A stretch of DNA of 64,000 bases from Lysobacter avium (GTDB taxonomy: Bacteria > Pseudomonadota > Gammaproteobacteria > Xanthomonadales > Xanthomonadaceae), in contig NZ_CP063657.1 of the NCBI RefSeq assembly GCF_015209745.1, forward strand, positions 2,356,001-2,420,000, written 5' to 3'. The translations under genes were made by a program, and so were the position numbers. How positions within the stretch are numbered: the first letter of the stretch is position 1; every line of letters starts with the position of its first letter. This document shows positions 9,229 to 17,539 of the stretch, in pieces. The notes under the pieces are model-generated. The model made no database searches. It saw only the letters and a list, made by a program, of their open reading frames with translations, and was not told where the DNA came from.

Positions 9229-11321
9229 CAGATTCCGGGTGGGGCTGTGCTTGATGAACAGGTTTTGCCGCAGCGCATCAGCAAGTGCTGGCCACGCGGG
9301 CTCTTGAGCGGCACCACGGTGACATTGGCGCCCGTTACCTCAACCGGCCGGCCAAGCGTGAAAATTATCTTGCGGATCAGCGGATCATCGCGGACCTGCT
9401 CGAAAACCGCACGTTCGTTACCCGAGAAAACATCGCTGAAGGCGCAAACCGGAAAACCCCACCAGGTGGCATGTTTGGGCGTGACCCGATCGGCCGCCAG
9501 GAATTCTCCATTTCCCAACAGTTTCCGTGGCTGATCCAGGTTGTCCACCAGCCGCTCCGTCCCGATATGCAGGTTGCGATGGAGCCTGTCCGGATCGACG
9601 ACCCGATCCAGGTTCCTCTGGATGATGTCCACGTCGGCACCCGGGAGTTTCTCGAGGATCCTCTCTTTCCAATTCCACAGGCCCGGTACGAAATAGTGGT
9701 TTTCCGACAGCAGGTAACGCTTGAGCAGGGGGAAGCCTTCCCCTAGCAAATGGAAATACCAGGTCGTGAACATCGGATGGAATGGATACAGATACGGCAT
9801 GAAGGTATCGAACGCATACCCTCGCGCAATCAGATGTCGAGTCAGGCCGACCTCGTACTTCAGGATGATATTGCGCTTGTTGTCCTGGGCAACCACCGAA
9901 TCGATCAGATTCCTGAATTCCGGATCGCTTGTCACCGGCCGGCGATAAGCCACGAAATACGAGGCGACATGGAAGTCATAGTGGTAGTCGCGCTCATACT
10001 GATCCAGTAGCGCTCCCCGTACCGTCTCTACCGGGATCGGTTGGCGGAACTGGTTGGCCGGGTTTTTCCGGGTGGACGCCAGCCCCTTGGTCGCCTGCAG
10101 GCCCCACCAGTCGCAGGCACGGGCATCCATCCGCTCGAACACCTCATCCAGGCTCCTGAGCAGGTAGCAACTATCGTTGACCAGCAACAGCTCGTCGTAC
10201 TCCGCCAGCAGGTCCCACCCGAGCTTTTTCGCCAGCCGCGAATAGGAGCCGAAATCGTATTCGCCGTGCCGCTCCGCCCATGCCTGCTTGACGTGGGGAG
10301 TCAGCTTGTCCAATTCCTCCGGCGGCATCTCGCTGTCGGCGAGGTAGTAGATATCCGCATGCCGGGCCAGCTCACGCAGGTATGCCAGGACGTAGTCGTC
10401 AACCACGCCATCGGCATCGTAGGCGGCAAACAGGCAGACCCGGCGCACCGGTTGTCCTGCGACATGCCGATAGCCGCTTGCGGGATATTGATTCACTCGT
10501 GCCGGCGGACGGGTATCCAGCCCCAGTTCCCGTCCGACCCGCATGTAATGACCCAGGGGGTTCTCTCCCTCCACGGCCGGATCCATGTGCGTGGACCAGT
10601 ACCACCAGACATCGAAGTCGCGGCACGGATTACGCAGTTGCTTCCAGCCGTACTGGCAGAAGTGCAACAGCGGATTCCGCTTCTTGCGCGCCACATCGTG
10701 GTTGTTTCGCAGGTACCACGCGCCGTCGAACAGTGCCGACGGATTCCTGTTTTCGCGGGCCCCGTGGCGCACGTAATGCACCAACGGGTCCATACCCGAC
10801 TCGAGCACATCCGGGTATTGCTCCAGGTAGTACTCGACATCAAATACACCGGCGTCCTGGATCGCCTCGACCCTGGGGTCGAGCACCGGCCAGGCCTCCA
10901 GCCCACGGCGGCGACCCTCGGCCAGATAATGCAGCAAGGGGTTTTCCTCGGTCTTGTCTGCCCTGAAGTGCGCCTGCACATACCGGTCCACGTCGAAATC
11001 CGCGCTGGGATTGCGGGATTCCCGCCATCCGGATTCGCAGAAGTGCAGCAAGGGGTTCAGCCTCGCCTTCCGGACATCGGGATTTTTGGACAGGTAATAG
11101 ACCCCATTGAACAGGTCGCAGGGACTCCGACCTTCCCTCGCTCCGGAGTCGACATAGTGCCGGAGGGGATCCACCCCGGCCGCTTTCACATCCGGATACA
11201 GATCCAGATAACGCGCACGGTCGAAAATCCCCAGCGCATCCACCGCCGCCATTTCGGGATGGCGATAGCCGCTTCCCAGGCGTCGAATAGCTGCCTTCAC
11301 CACCCGCTTCATTGCCCTCAT
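9087..11321 (-). CDS. YPDV-repeat / RgpF-like protein with start of a CDP-glycerol transferase domain (frameshifted)
   Basis: Residues about 1-270 hold roughly seven copies of a 30-35 residue repeat of the type FDxxxYLxxYPDVxxxGxDPLxHYxxxGAxEGRxP. Residues about 295-560 match the RgpF family (rhamnan synthesis protein F), with RRVCLFAAYDADGVVDDYV and ELLLVNDSCYLLRSLDEVF. Residues about 600-675 begin a CDP-glycerol glycerophosphotransferase domain. From about residue 676 (near 9298) the literal reading leaves the family and gives Cys/Ser/Arg-rich nonsense for about 70 residues. The true continuation is in the frame of the 8317-9228 gene. The start is the ATG at 11321: it overlaps the previous stop as ATGA and has GGGGGAG five bases upstream. 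The GTG at 11327 is less likely. Confidence 0.75.
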   Translation of the reverse strand: MRAMKRVVKAAIRRLGSGYRHPEMAAVDALGIFDRARYLDLYPDVKAAGVDPLRHYVDSGAREGRSPCDLFNGVYYLSKNPDVRKARLNPLLHFCESGWRESRNPSADFDVDRYVQAHFRADKTEENPLLHYLAEGRRRGLEAWPVLDPRVEAIQDAGVFDVEYYLEQYPDVLESGMDPLVHYVRHGARENRNPSALFDGAWYLRNNHDVARKKRNPLLHFCQYGWKQLRNPCRDFDVWWYWSTHMDPAVEGENPLGHYMRVGRELGLDTRPPARVNQYPASGYRHVAGQPVRRVCLFAAYDADGVVDDYVLAYLRELARHADIYYLADSEMPPEELDKLTPHVKQAWAERHGEYDFGSYSRLAKKLGWDLLAEYDELLLVNDSCYLLRSLDEVFERMDARACDWWGLQATKGLASTRKNPANQFRQPIPVETVRGALLDQYERDYHYDFHVASYFVAYRRPVTSDPEFRNLIDSVVAQDNKRNIILKYEVGLTRHLIARGYAFDTFMPYLYPFHPMFTTWYFHLLGEGFPLLKRYLLSENHYFVPGLWNWKERILEKLPGADVDIIQRNLDRVVDPDRLHRNLHIGTERLVDNLDQPRKLLGNGEFLAADRVTPKHATWWGFPVCAFSDVFSGNERAVFEQVRDDPLIRKIIFTLGRPVEVTGANVTVVPLKSPRGQHLLMRCGKTCSSSTAPPGIWCIRWPAICITLSIFGTASRSSASAMRLRTWCRSWTGLPWSTSAAAP

Positions 11322-12730
11322 TCCCACTCCCCCAGAGGTTGATTCTGCATTTGATTCCCGTGAAATATCCTGTCGCGCGCATCCGCCAGACGAAAGACAA
11401 CGCCTTCGGGCACGAAAACCTTGAACCCACTGCCCAGATCCGACGCCTGGCGCACGCCGGTGGAGTCCAGGCTCAACCGGTATCCCACCAGCGCGTGGGG
11501 CAACCCGAGATGGGACTGGACATCCGGGCGCAATTGCCGATCCACCCTCTCCGCCTGCAGCGTGCGCCGGCCGATTTTCACCGCAATATCCTTCGGAAGA
11601 TTTCCCCCCGCATCGACGGCCCAGCCGCGAATGACGAGCGCATTGCCTTCGACGGAAATTTCATCCACGAACCCGACCGGTTCAATACGCACCGCGGACT
11701 CCCCATCGCGCTCGGAATCCTGTTCCACCATGGATAGATAGAACGCCTCCGCCTGCTGCGTCATTACCGCTCCCGACAGTGGCGCCTGGCCGATACGGTC
11801 CCAGTTCAATCGCACCGGCATGTAACCGCGCGCCGAAAGCAACGCCTCCACCCGGGCCTGATGCGCCTCCGGCACGTACATGTCCAGCACGAAACTCCGG
11901 CCATCGGCCTCGGCGAGCCACGCATCGACCAGCCCGGACTCCAGCCCGCCGTCAAACACCCTGCGGATGGCCTCGTCTATGCGGAATGGGGAATACCCAT
12001 CGGCTACCGCCTGGCGCAATGGCTCCGATACCGCGATGTTTCCCTTCGCCAGAAGGCTGATCTGGCGGTCGCCCGAAACCACCGGCATCGCCGTTGCGTG
12101 GAACAACTCCGACGCCAGGCTGCTTTTTCCATACCCGGGAGGTTGCATGAGCAGATAGGCCACCGGCCTGCGCCTCGCGATGTGCACGACGTGGCGAGCC
12201 ACTGGGTCACCGGCCTGGTTGACGCTCGGCCCCATCCATTTCCAGGCAAACCCCGCCAAAGTCAGCTTCAACTGCGCCATGGTCGGGAAATAGCGCTCGT
12301 CGATGCCGCGTTTGACTTTCACCCACTCGGCTGCGGGAGACGAAACCAGCCCCAGTTCCAGCACCAGGACACCGTCGGGTGCGAGCTTGTCCACCAGGCG
12401 CTTGATCAGTTCCGGCTGGTCATCCGCATAATGCACGGCGGAGGCCAGCAGGATCACGTCGAACAGCCCCTCCGGCAGTTGGCTCCAGTCCTGCGCAAGG
12501 AATTCGCAATCCGGGAACCGCGACTTTGCGCGGTTGACGAACTCGGCGGAACGATCGATGCCGACCGAGCGTGCCGCACCGAGAAACCTGGCGAACCCGC
12601 AGAAAAATCCCTCGTTGCAGCCGACATCCAGGAAGCTGCGGCCACTAAGCTCGGGCAACTTCAAGGCCAGCAGTTTATCGAGGGTACGGGAGTCGCCGGC
12701 CGCGCTTGGAAATGATTGGTATTGGACCAT
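11318..12730 (-). CDS. SAM methyltransferase / P-loop phosphotransferase fusion with Wzt-like C-terminal module
   Basis: A 470-residue protein with three parts. Residues about 25-180 are a class I methyltransferase, with SFLDVGCNEGFF as the SAM-binding motif, GIDRS as the acidic loop and FDVILLASAVHY. Residues about 190-350 start with LLMQPPGYGKSSLASELF, a Walker A loop, and look like a P-loop kinase domain. Residues about 365-460 share a module with the C-terminus of Wzt in this locus (GW(A/M)VD, LP..IA, RPDV..HLGL). The layout recalls E. coli WbdD, a methyltransferase-kinase that caps O9a polysaccharide and is recognised by Wzt, although the kinase fold here differs. A chain-capping role is inferred. 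It lies between wzt and the RgpF fusion and overlaps the latter as ATGA. Confidence 0.75.
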   Translation of the reverse strand: MVQYQSFPSAAGDSRTLDKLLALKLPELSGRSFLDVGCNEGFFCGFARFLGAARSVGIDRSAEFVNRAKSRFPDCEFLAQDWSQLPEGLFDVILLASAVHYADDQPELIKRLVDKLAPDGVLVLELGLVSSPAAEWVKVKRGIDERYFPTMAQLKLTLAGFAWKWMGPSVNQAGDPVARHVVHIARRRPVAYLLMQPPGYGKSSLASELFHATAMPVVSGDRQISLLAKGNIAVSEPLRQAVADGYSPFRIDEAIRRVFDGGLESGLVDAWLAEADGRSFVLDMYVPEAHQARVEALLSARGYMPVRLNWDRIGQAPLSGAVMTQQAEAFYLSMVEQDSERDGESAVRIEPVGFVDEISVEGNALVIRGWAVDAGGNLPKDIAVKIGRRTLQAERVDRQLRPDVQSHLGLPHALVGYRLSLDSTGVRQASDLGSGFKVFVPEGVVFRLADARDRIFHGNQMQNQPLGEWE

Positions 12731-12793
12731 GGGATAGCCGGTTCTCGTGCATCCAAAACAGATCGATGCAATGAAATGAATCGATGGACGGGG

Positions 12794-13948
12794 TCAGTCA
12801 GTCTCGCGCAATGTCGCGGCAACCGCCGCCGCAATACGCAACGGTGCGTCGGCATGATCGGACGACGATCCACCAAGAACCCGCAACTGTTCCCCGAGCT
12901 GGGAGGGTCGCAAGACGCCGGAGACATGGACGCTTGCAAGGAAACCGCACTCATCGGTGTGCAGCCCCAGATGACGCATCACGTCCGGACGCCGCACGCG
13001 CTCGACCGCATGGGCGACATAGCGGTGTCCATCCATTTCCAGTGCAATCCCGCTCGGCAGCGCGCCCTCGGTATCGACCATCCAGCCTTTGACCAGGAAC
13101 AGACCGTCGCCATCGCCTTGGCGAATTTCCTCGATCACCCCGTAGATCTGGGCGGCAGGGGATGGCGCCGCGTCTTCGATCGTGATGACCTTGTTGGCGC
13201 GCAGCTGCGCCATCATGCCGTGATAACACTTCAGCGACGAAGTGATGTCGCCCGCGTAGGCCAGCTTGCCACCTTCCAGCACGATGCCCTTGTTGCACAT
13301 GTCGCGCAGCAGACCGACGCTGTGGCTGGCGAGCACCACGATCTTGCTGCCACCGACCCGGCTCTGCATCCGCTCCTTGGCCTTGGCCATGAACTCCGAA
13401 TCGCCGGCGCCCACCCACTCGTCCATAAGCATGATGTCGTGCTGGACCGAGGTGGAGATTGCGAACCCCAGACGCATCTTCTGGCCCGACGACAAGGTCC
13501 GCAGGCGGTGGTTGACCTTGTGCTCCAGTCCGGCGAATTCCAGGATCGACTCCACCTGCGGGCGCAGAAACGCCGCCTTCAGGCCCATCGCGATGCCACG
13601 CAGGAAGATATTCTCCCGCACCGTCGCCTCGCCACTGAAGCCCAGCGACATGTTGAGCAGTGCCTGGCAGCTGCCCTGCACCGTCAGCTCGCCACTGGTC
13701 GGCTGATAGACGCGGTTTAGCACCCGCAACAGGGTGCTCTTGCCCGCGCCATTGCGCCCCAGGATGGCCAGCCGGTCGCCCTCGCGGATCTCAAAACTGA
13801 TGTCGTCCAGCAACCGGATCAGGCTTCGCTTGGGGGTATCGAACGCCGCACCGAGAAACATCCCGCCCCAGCCCGTTGCCTCGCGCTCGCGCTGCAGGAA
13901 GATCGGAACGTCGAGATTGATCCGGTCGGCCCGGATGAATGCGCTCAT
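12794..13948 (-). CDS. wzt: O-antigen ABC transporter ATP-binding protein (Wzt)
   Basis: The ATPase subunit that powers export of undecaprenyl-linked O-antigen across the inner membrane. Walker A is GRNGAGKST, the signature is TLSSGQKMRLGFA, Walker B is DIMLMDEWVGAGD, and the H-loop His is in VVLASHS. About 135 extra C-terminal residues follow the ATPase domain and carry a module also present in the next gene. In Wzt proteins this position holds the glycan-binding domain. I use the ATG at 13948 (384 residues), four bases after the wzm stop. The longer frame from 13981 would overlap wzm by 29 bases. Confidence 0.92.
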   Translation of the reverse strand: MSAFIRADRINLDVPIFLQREREATGWGGMFLGAAFDTPKRSLIRLLDDISFEIREGDRLAILGRNGAGKSTLLRVLNRVYQPTSGELTVQGSCQALLNMSLGFSGEATVRENIFLRGIAMGLKAAFLRPQVESILEFAGLEHKVNHRLRTLSSGQKMRLGFAISTSVQHDIMLMDEWVGAGDSEFMAKAKERMQSRVGGSKIVVLASHSVGLLRDMCNKGIVLEGGKLAYAGDITSSLKCYHGMMAQLRANKVITIEDAAPSPAAQIYGVIEEIRQGDGDGLFLVKGWMVDTEGALPSGIALEMDGHRYVAHAVERVRRPDVMRHLGLHTDECGFLASVHVSGVLRPSQLGEQLRVLGGSSSDHADAPLRIAAAVAATLRETD

Positions 13949-13952
13949 CGGG

Positions 13953-14795
13953 TCAGATCCATAACGGTACGAAGCGGGCATAGCGGCGGTACACGAACGT
14001 CGCCGCCACCAACCCGACGATGGTCATCGCGCCGACATACCAATACGTCACCATTTCAACCGGCTCACCCAGGATAGGCGCGCGGAACAGGGTGACGAAA
14101 TGGTAGAACGGGTTGAACCGCATCAACTGCCCGCGCACGCTCTCGGCCGGCATCAGGTCGGGATACCAGATGATCGGGGTCAACAGGAACAGGAAGATCG
14201 AAGTGTGGTTGAGGAGTTGGCCAAAATCCGAAAATCTGGCGCCTATCAGCGAAAAGATCACGCTGATCCACAGGCCGTTCAGATAGATCAGCCCGATGGT
14301 CAGCGGAGCCAGCAACAAGCCCTGCAGCGCCACGCCCTTGTACATGAGCAGGGCGATGACCGTAATCGGCACATAAGTGCAGAAGTCGAAAAACGATTTG
14401 GCCAGCGATTGCAGCAGGTAATCGGTCAGCCGCATGTGGCCGTCCATGATGAACGACTGGCTGGCGACCAGCACGTTCGCGCTGCCGATCACCGACGACA
14501 TCAGGGTCCGGAACACCATCGCCCCGAGCGCGACATGGGCGGCGAACTCGGCGATCGAGCGACCCTGCATGCTGGCGAAAAACGACCCCAAGCCAAACAC
14601 ATACACAACCGCCGGCGCCATCAGCCACAGCATGCCGAAACGGGACTTGCGCGCCCGGACGAGGATATCCAGCCAGCTGGAAAGCGCCCAGAACTCGGGG
14701 TTGCGAAAACTCTCGCGAAGCTCGCGCCAGAATTCGTTGGTGGCCTGCGATCTCGGGGAAGCGGGCACGAGCACTGCGTCCTGCCCTTCGCTCAC
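13953..14795 (-). CDS. wzm: O-antigen ABC transporter permease (Wzm)
   Basis: A 280-residue integral membrane protein of the ABC-2 / polysaccharide-export permease type. About six hydrophobic segments are visible, including APAVVYVFGLGSFFA and FFDFCTYVPITVIALLMY, with a LLTPIIWYP segment typical of Wzm/KpsM proteins. It forms the transmembrane channel with Wzt. The GTG start overlaps the metB stop (GTGA), so the transporter is translationally coupled to metB. A Wzm/Wzt pair implies an ABC-transporter-dependent O-antigen, with polymer completed in the cytoplasm. Confidence 0.92.
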   Translation of the reverse strand: MSEGQDAVLVPASPRSQATNEFWRELRESFRNPEFWALSSWLDILVRARKSRFGMLWLMAPAVVYVFGLGSFFASMQGRSIAEFAAHVALGAMVFRTLMSSVIGSANVLVASQSFIMDGHMRLTDYLLQSLAKSFFDFCTYVPITVIALLMYKGVALQGLLLAPLTIGLIYLNGLWISVIFSLIGARFSDFGQLLNHTSIFLFLLTPIIWYPDLMPAESVRGQLMRFNPFYHFVTLFRAPILGEPVEMVTYWYVGAMTIVGLVAATFVYRRYARFVPLWI

Positions 14796-15976
14796 GACAG
14801 GGCGCTGTCCAGGTCGGCCTGCAGGTCCACCACCGTCTCGACGCCCACGCTCAGCCGCACGAGGTTGTCGGTCACGCCCAGCGCCGCGCGCCTTTCCGCC
14901 GGCACCGACGCGTGGGTCATGATCGCCGGGTGGTTGACCAGGCTTTCCACGCCGCCCAGCGATTCGGCCAGCGCAAACAGCTTCGTGCGCTCGCAGAAGC
15001 GGTTGGCGGCATCCGCCCCACCCTTCAGGTAGATGCTGATCATGCCGCCGAAGCCATCCATCTGGCGCTTGGCCAGTTCATGCTGCGGGTGCGACTTCAG
15101 GCCGGGGTAGAGCACCTTCTCGATCGCCGGATGGGTATCCAGCCATTCGGCCAGCACCTGCGCGTTCTCGCAATGCGCCTTCATGCGCAGGTGCAGGGTC
15201 TTCAGCCCGCGCAGGGCGAGGAAGCTGTCGAACGGGCCCTGCACCGCGCCGATGGAGTTCTGCAGGAACGCCATCTGCTCGGCCAGGTCGTTGTCGTCGC
15301 CGACCACTGCCATGCCGCCGACGATGTCGGAGTGGCCATTGAGGTACTTGGTCGCCGAATGCATGACGATATGCGCGCCCAGCTCCAGCGGACGCTGCAG
15401 GATCGGCGAGCAGAAGGTGTTGTCGACCACCACGATCAGGCCGCGCCTCCGGGCGATCTCGGCGATCTGGGCAATGTCGACCAGCTTCAGCAGCGGATTG
15501 GTCGGGGTCTCGATCCAGACCATGCGGGTCTCGGGACTGATCGCGGCCTCGAAGGCGGCCGCATCGCTGAGGTCGATCCAGCTGAAGTCCAGCCCGGCGC
15601 TGCGCCGGCGGACGCGCTCGAACAGGCGGTAGGTACCGCCGTAGACGTCGTCCATCGCTATGACGTGGCTGCCGGTGTCGAGCATCTCCAGGATGGTCGA
15701 GGTCGCCGCCAGACCGGAGGCAAACGCAAACCCGCGGGTGCCGCTTTCCAGCGCGGCGACGCAACGCTCGTAGGCGAACCGGGTCGGGTTGTGGCTGCGC
15801 GAGTACTCGTACCCCTGGTGCACGCCCGGGCTGGACTGCACGTAGGTGGAGGTCGCGTAGATCGGCGTCATCACCGCGCCGGTGCTGGGGTCGGGAGACT
15901 GGCCGGCATGGATGGCGAGGGTGCCGAGGCCCGGACGACGGCCGGACTCACCGGTGGGATCTTGATCCATGGACAT
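14792..15976 (-). CDS. metB: Cystathionine gamma-synthase / gamma-lyase family PLP enzyme
   Basis: A trans-sulfuration enzyme of about 394 residues that interconverts cystathionine with cysteine or homocysteine precursors. Conserved features are YEYSRSHNPTR, FASGLAAT, DDVYGGTYRLF, WIETPTNPLLK, VVDNTF and the PLP lysine in HSATKYLNGHSD. The open frame runs upstream to 16108, but those residues are not family-like. I place the start at the ATG at 15976, after a GGAAA. A second ATG lies at 15970. Sequence alone does not separate synthase (metB) from lyase (metC-like) activity, and the cystathionine beta-synthase nearby would fit a lyase. In Xanthomonas this gene marks the conserved border of the variable LPS locus, as it does here. 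Confidence 0.88.
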   Translation of the reverse strand: MSMDQDPTGESGRRPGLGTLAIHAGQSPDPSTGAVMTPIYATSTYVQSSPGVHQGYEYSRSHNPTRFAYERCVAALESGTRGFAFASGLAATSTILEMLDTGSHVIAMDDVYGGTYRLFERVRRRSAGLDFSWIDLSDAAAFEAAISPETRMVWIETPTNPLLKLVDIAQIAEIARRRGLIVVVDNTFCSPILQRPLELGAHIVMHSATKYLNGHSDIVGGMAVVGDDNDLAEQMAFLQNSIGAVQGPFDSFLALRGLKTLHLRMKAHCENAQVLAEWLDTHPAIEKVLYPGLKSHPQHELAKRQMDGFGGMISIYLKGGADAANRFCERTKLFALAESLGGVESLVNHPAIMTHASVPAERRAALGVTDNLVRLSVGVETVVDLQADLDSALS

Positions 15977-16047
15977 GGCAGAGGTTTCCGTGAACGGCAG
16001 CGGGACGACCCGGAATTCTACCACCTGCCGGCCGGCCGCCCTTGCCC

Positions 16048-16698
16048 TCAGCCGACCTGCCGACGCGCAGCCGCAGGCGCGGCAGCCGGCAGACGCAACT
16101 CCCGCCACGGGCGTTCAAACACCAGAAACGACGCCATGGCCACCAGCATCAAGGCGGCAAGTACCGCCCAGGCCGAAAACACACTCGTCCCGAACCAGCG
16201 GGCCAGTGGACTGGCGAGCACCGGCATGTGCCACAAGTAGGCGCTGAAGCTGACCGCTCCCACCAGCCGCATCGGGGCCCAGGAGAACAGCCCGCTCAAC
16301 CAACCCGGTCCATGCAGCACCGCCAGCAGCAGGCTGGACCACACCAGCCCGAAAAACAGGAACCAATGGTGATTGAGCTTGTTGTCAAGCGCACCGCCGG
16401 TAATCGCCGCCCAGACTCCCGGGGTGGTCGCCACAAAGGCGACCAGCGCCGCCAGGCCTGCAACACCCCAGAGACGCGGAAAGGCGTGCTTGCGCGAACC
16501 AAGCCATTGATCCAGCCGCGCCGCGAAGCCCCCGCACAGGAACAACACCAGATACGGCCCCAGCCGCACATCGTTGCGGCCGGTCTCGCCCGGCGGCCAG
16601 AACCACAGCGCCGCCGCCACTACCAGCACCGCCACGGCAGCCTCCAGCGCCCACGGCCAACGCCAGGCGCGCATCCACACCAGCCCAAGCGCGTCCAT
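16048..16698 (-). CDS. Acyltransferase-3 family protein, C-terminal fragment
   Basis: The 216 readable residues contain several membrane segments (LEAAVAVLVVAAALWF, GPYLVLFLCGGFAARL, HHWFLFFGLVWSSLLLAVL, AVSFSAYLWHMPVL) and end with FLVFERPW. This matches the C-terminal half of OafA/YrhL-type membrane acyltransferases, where SxYLWHxP followed by a late ERP(W/F) is characteristic. Such enzymes O-acetylate surface sugars. Full members have about 350-400 residues, and the catalytic N-terminal half with its His is absent. Upstream the sequence passes directly into a truncated gspF at about 16699. I read this as a broken gene joined to gspF by a deletion or an assembly join; it is unlikely to be active. 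Confidence 0.65.
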   Translation of the reverse strand: MDALGLVWMRAWRWPWALEAAVAVLVVAAALWFWPPGETGRNDVRLGPYLVLFLCGGFAARLDQWLGSRKHAFPRLWGVAGLAALVAFVATTPGVWAAITGGALDNKLNHHWFLFFGLVWSSLLLAVLHGPGWLSGLFSWAPMRLVGAVSFSAYLWHMPVLASPLARWFGTSVFSAWAVLAALMLVAMASFLVFERPWRELRLPAAAPAAARRQVG

Positions 16699-17539
16699 CG
16701 AGCAGCGCGGCCAAGGTGCTGGCCCAGCGACCTACTTCGGACTCGATCAGCCATTGGCCGACGATGGGCAGCCGGACCGTCGACTCCGCCAGGCGATCGA
16801 CGAAGCCCGGCAGCTTGAACAACGCACGGACGCCGACGGCCAGCAGCACCACGGCCAGCGCCACCAGCCAGGCGTGTTCGCTCAACCAGACTCCGGTGGC
16901 GATCGTCCACCGGGACAGCGCGGGCATGTTGTTGCCCTGCTGGGTCAGCAGGCCACCGAAGCGCGGCACCACCCACATGAAGATGATGCCGACCGCGGCA
17001 AGACCCGAGCCCACGAGCACGATGGGATAGATCATCGCGCCGGTCATTTCCTGTCGCACCCGCTGGTCGTACTCGAATTGCTGGACGCCGTTGCGCACAG
17101 ACTCGGCGAGCCGGCCGGTCGCCTCGCCGGCATGCACCAGCTGGTGCAGGTATTCGGGTATCGGCAACTTCGCCGCACGCAGCGCCGCGCTGAAACTCTC
17201 GCCCCGGCGGACCGAACGCTCCATCTCGGAAAACGCGCGGGTCAGGCTGGGGTGATGGCTGGACTTGGCCAGTGACGACAACGAGGTGACCAGCCCGACG
17301 CCGGCTTCCAGCAGGGTAGTGAACTGGTTCAACACCAGTTGCAATTCGCGCGATGAGGCGGTCCGCCGACGCGGTCCGGTCCACCCGCCTTTGCGTACTG
17401 CCTTCATCGCATAGGGCGTCAGCCCCTGTGACGCCAGCCGGCGTGACGCCTCTCCCTCGGAGAGGGCATCCAGCGTGCCGGAGACTTTCTTGCCGGAGCC
17501 GTCCATGGCCTCGTAACGGAACGTGGCCACCTCAGCCAT
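16385..17539 (-). CDS. gspF: Type II secretion inner-membrane protein GspF/PilC family, truncated and chimeric
   Basis: Residues 1 to about 280 are a normal GspF/PilC platform protein: FRYEAMDGSGKKVSGTLDA at the start, then LNQFTTLLEAGVGLVTSLSS, a LHQLVHAGEATGRLAE motif, and membrane segments near 165-195 and 225-240. The second F domain begins (LIESEVGRWASTLAALL) but at about 16699 the frame passes into acyltransferase DNA. It then reads roughly 100 unrelated Gly/Ala/Arg-rich residues antiphase to the acyltransferase. Family members have about 400 residues with a second conserved domain, which is lost. The start is the ATG at 17539, overlapping the gspE stop by eight bases. The product is probably non-functional unless the join is an assembly error. 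Confidence 0.75.
   Translation of the reverse strand: MAEVATFRYEAMDGSGKKVSGTLDALSEGEASRRLASQGLTPYAMKAVRKGGWTGPRRRTASSRELQLVLNQFTTLLEAGVGLVTSLSSLAKSSHHPSLTRAFSEMERSVRRGESFSAALRAAKLPIPEYLHQLVHAGEATGRLAESVRNGVQQFEYDQRVRQEMTGAMIYPIVLVGSGLAAVGIIFMWVVPRFGGLLTQQGNNMPALSRWTIATGVWLSEHAWLVALAVVLLAVGVRALFKLPGFVDRLAESTVRLPIVGQWLIESEVGRWASTLAALLDGRAWAGVDARLALAVGAGGCRGGAGSGGGAVVLAAGRDRPQRCAAGAVSGVVPVRGLRGAAGSMAWFAQARLSASLGCCRPGGAGRLCGDHPGSLGGDYRRCA

Noticed and set aside
9087..9297. The last 70 residues of the RgpF-type reading as a novel domain
   Set aside because: They are the glycerophosphotransferase gene read in a wrong frame after the apparent one-base shift.
16385..16698. The tail of the gspF reading as a functional fusion domain
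   Set aside because: It is antiphase to membrane acyltransferase sequence and compositionally biased.
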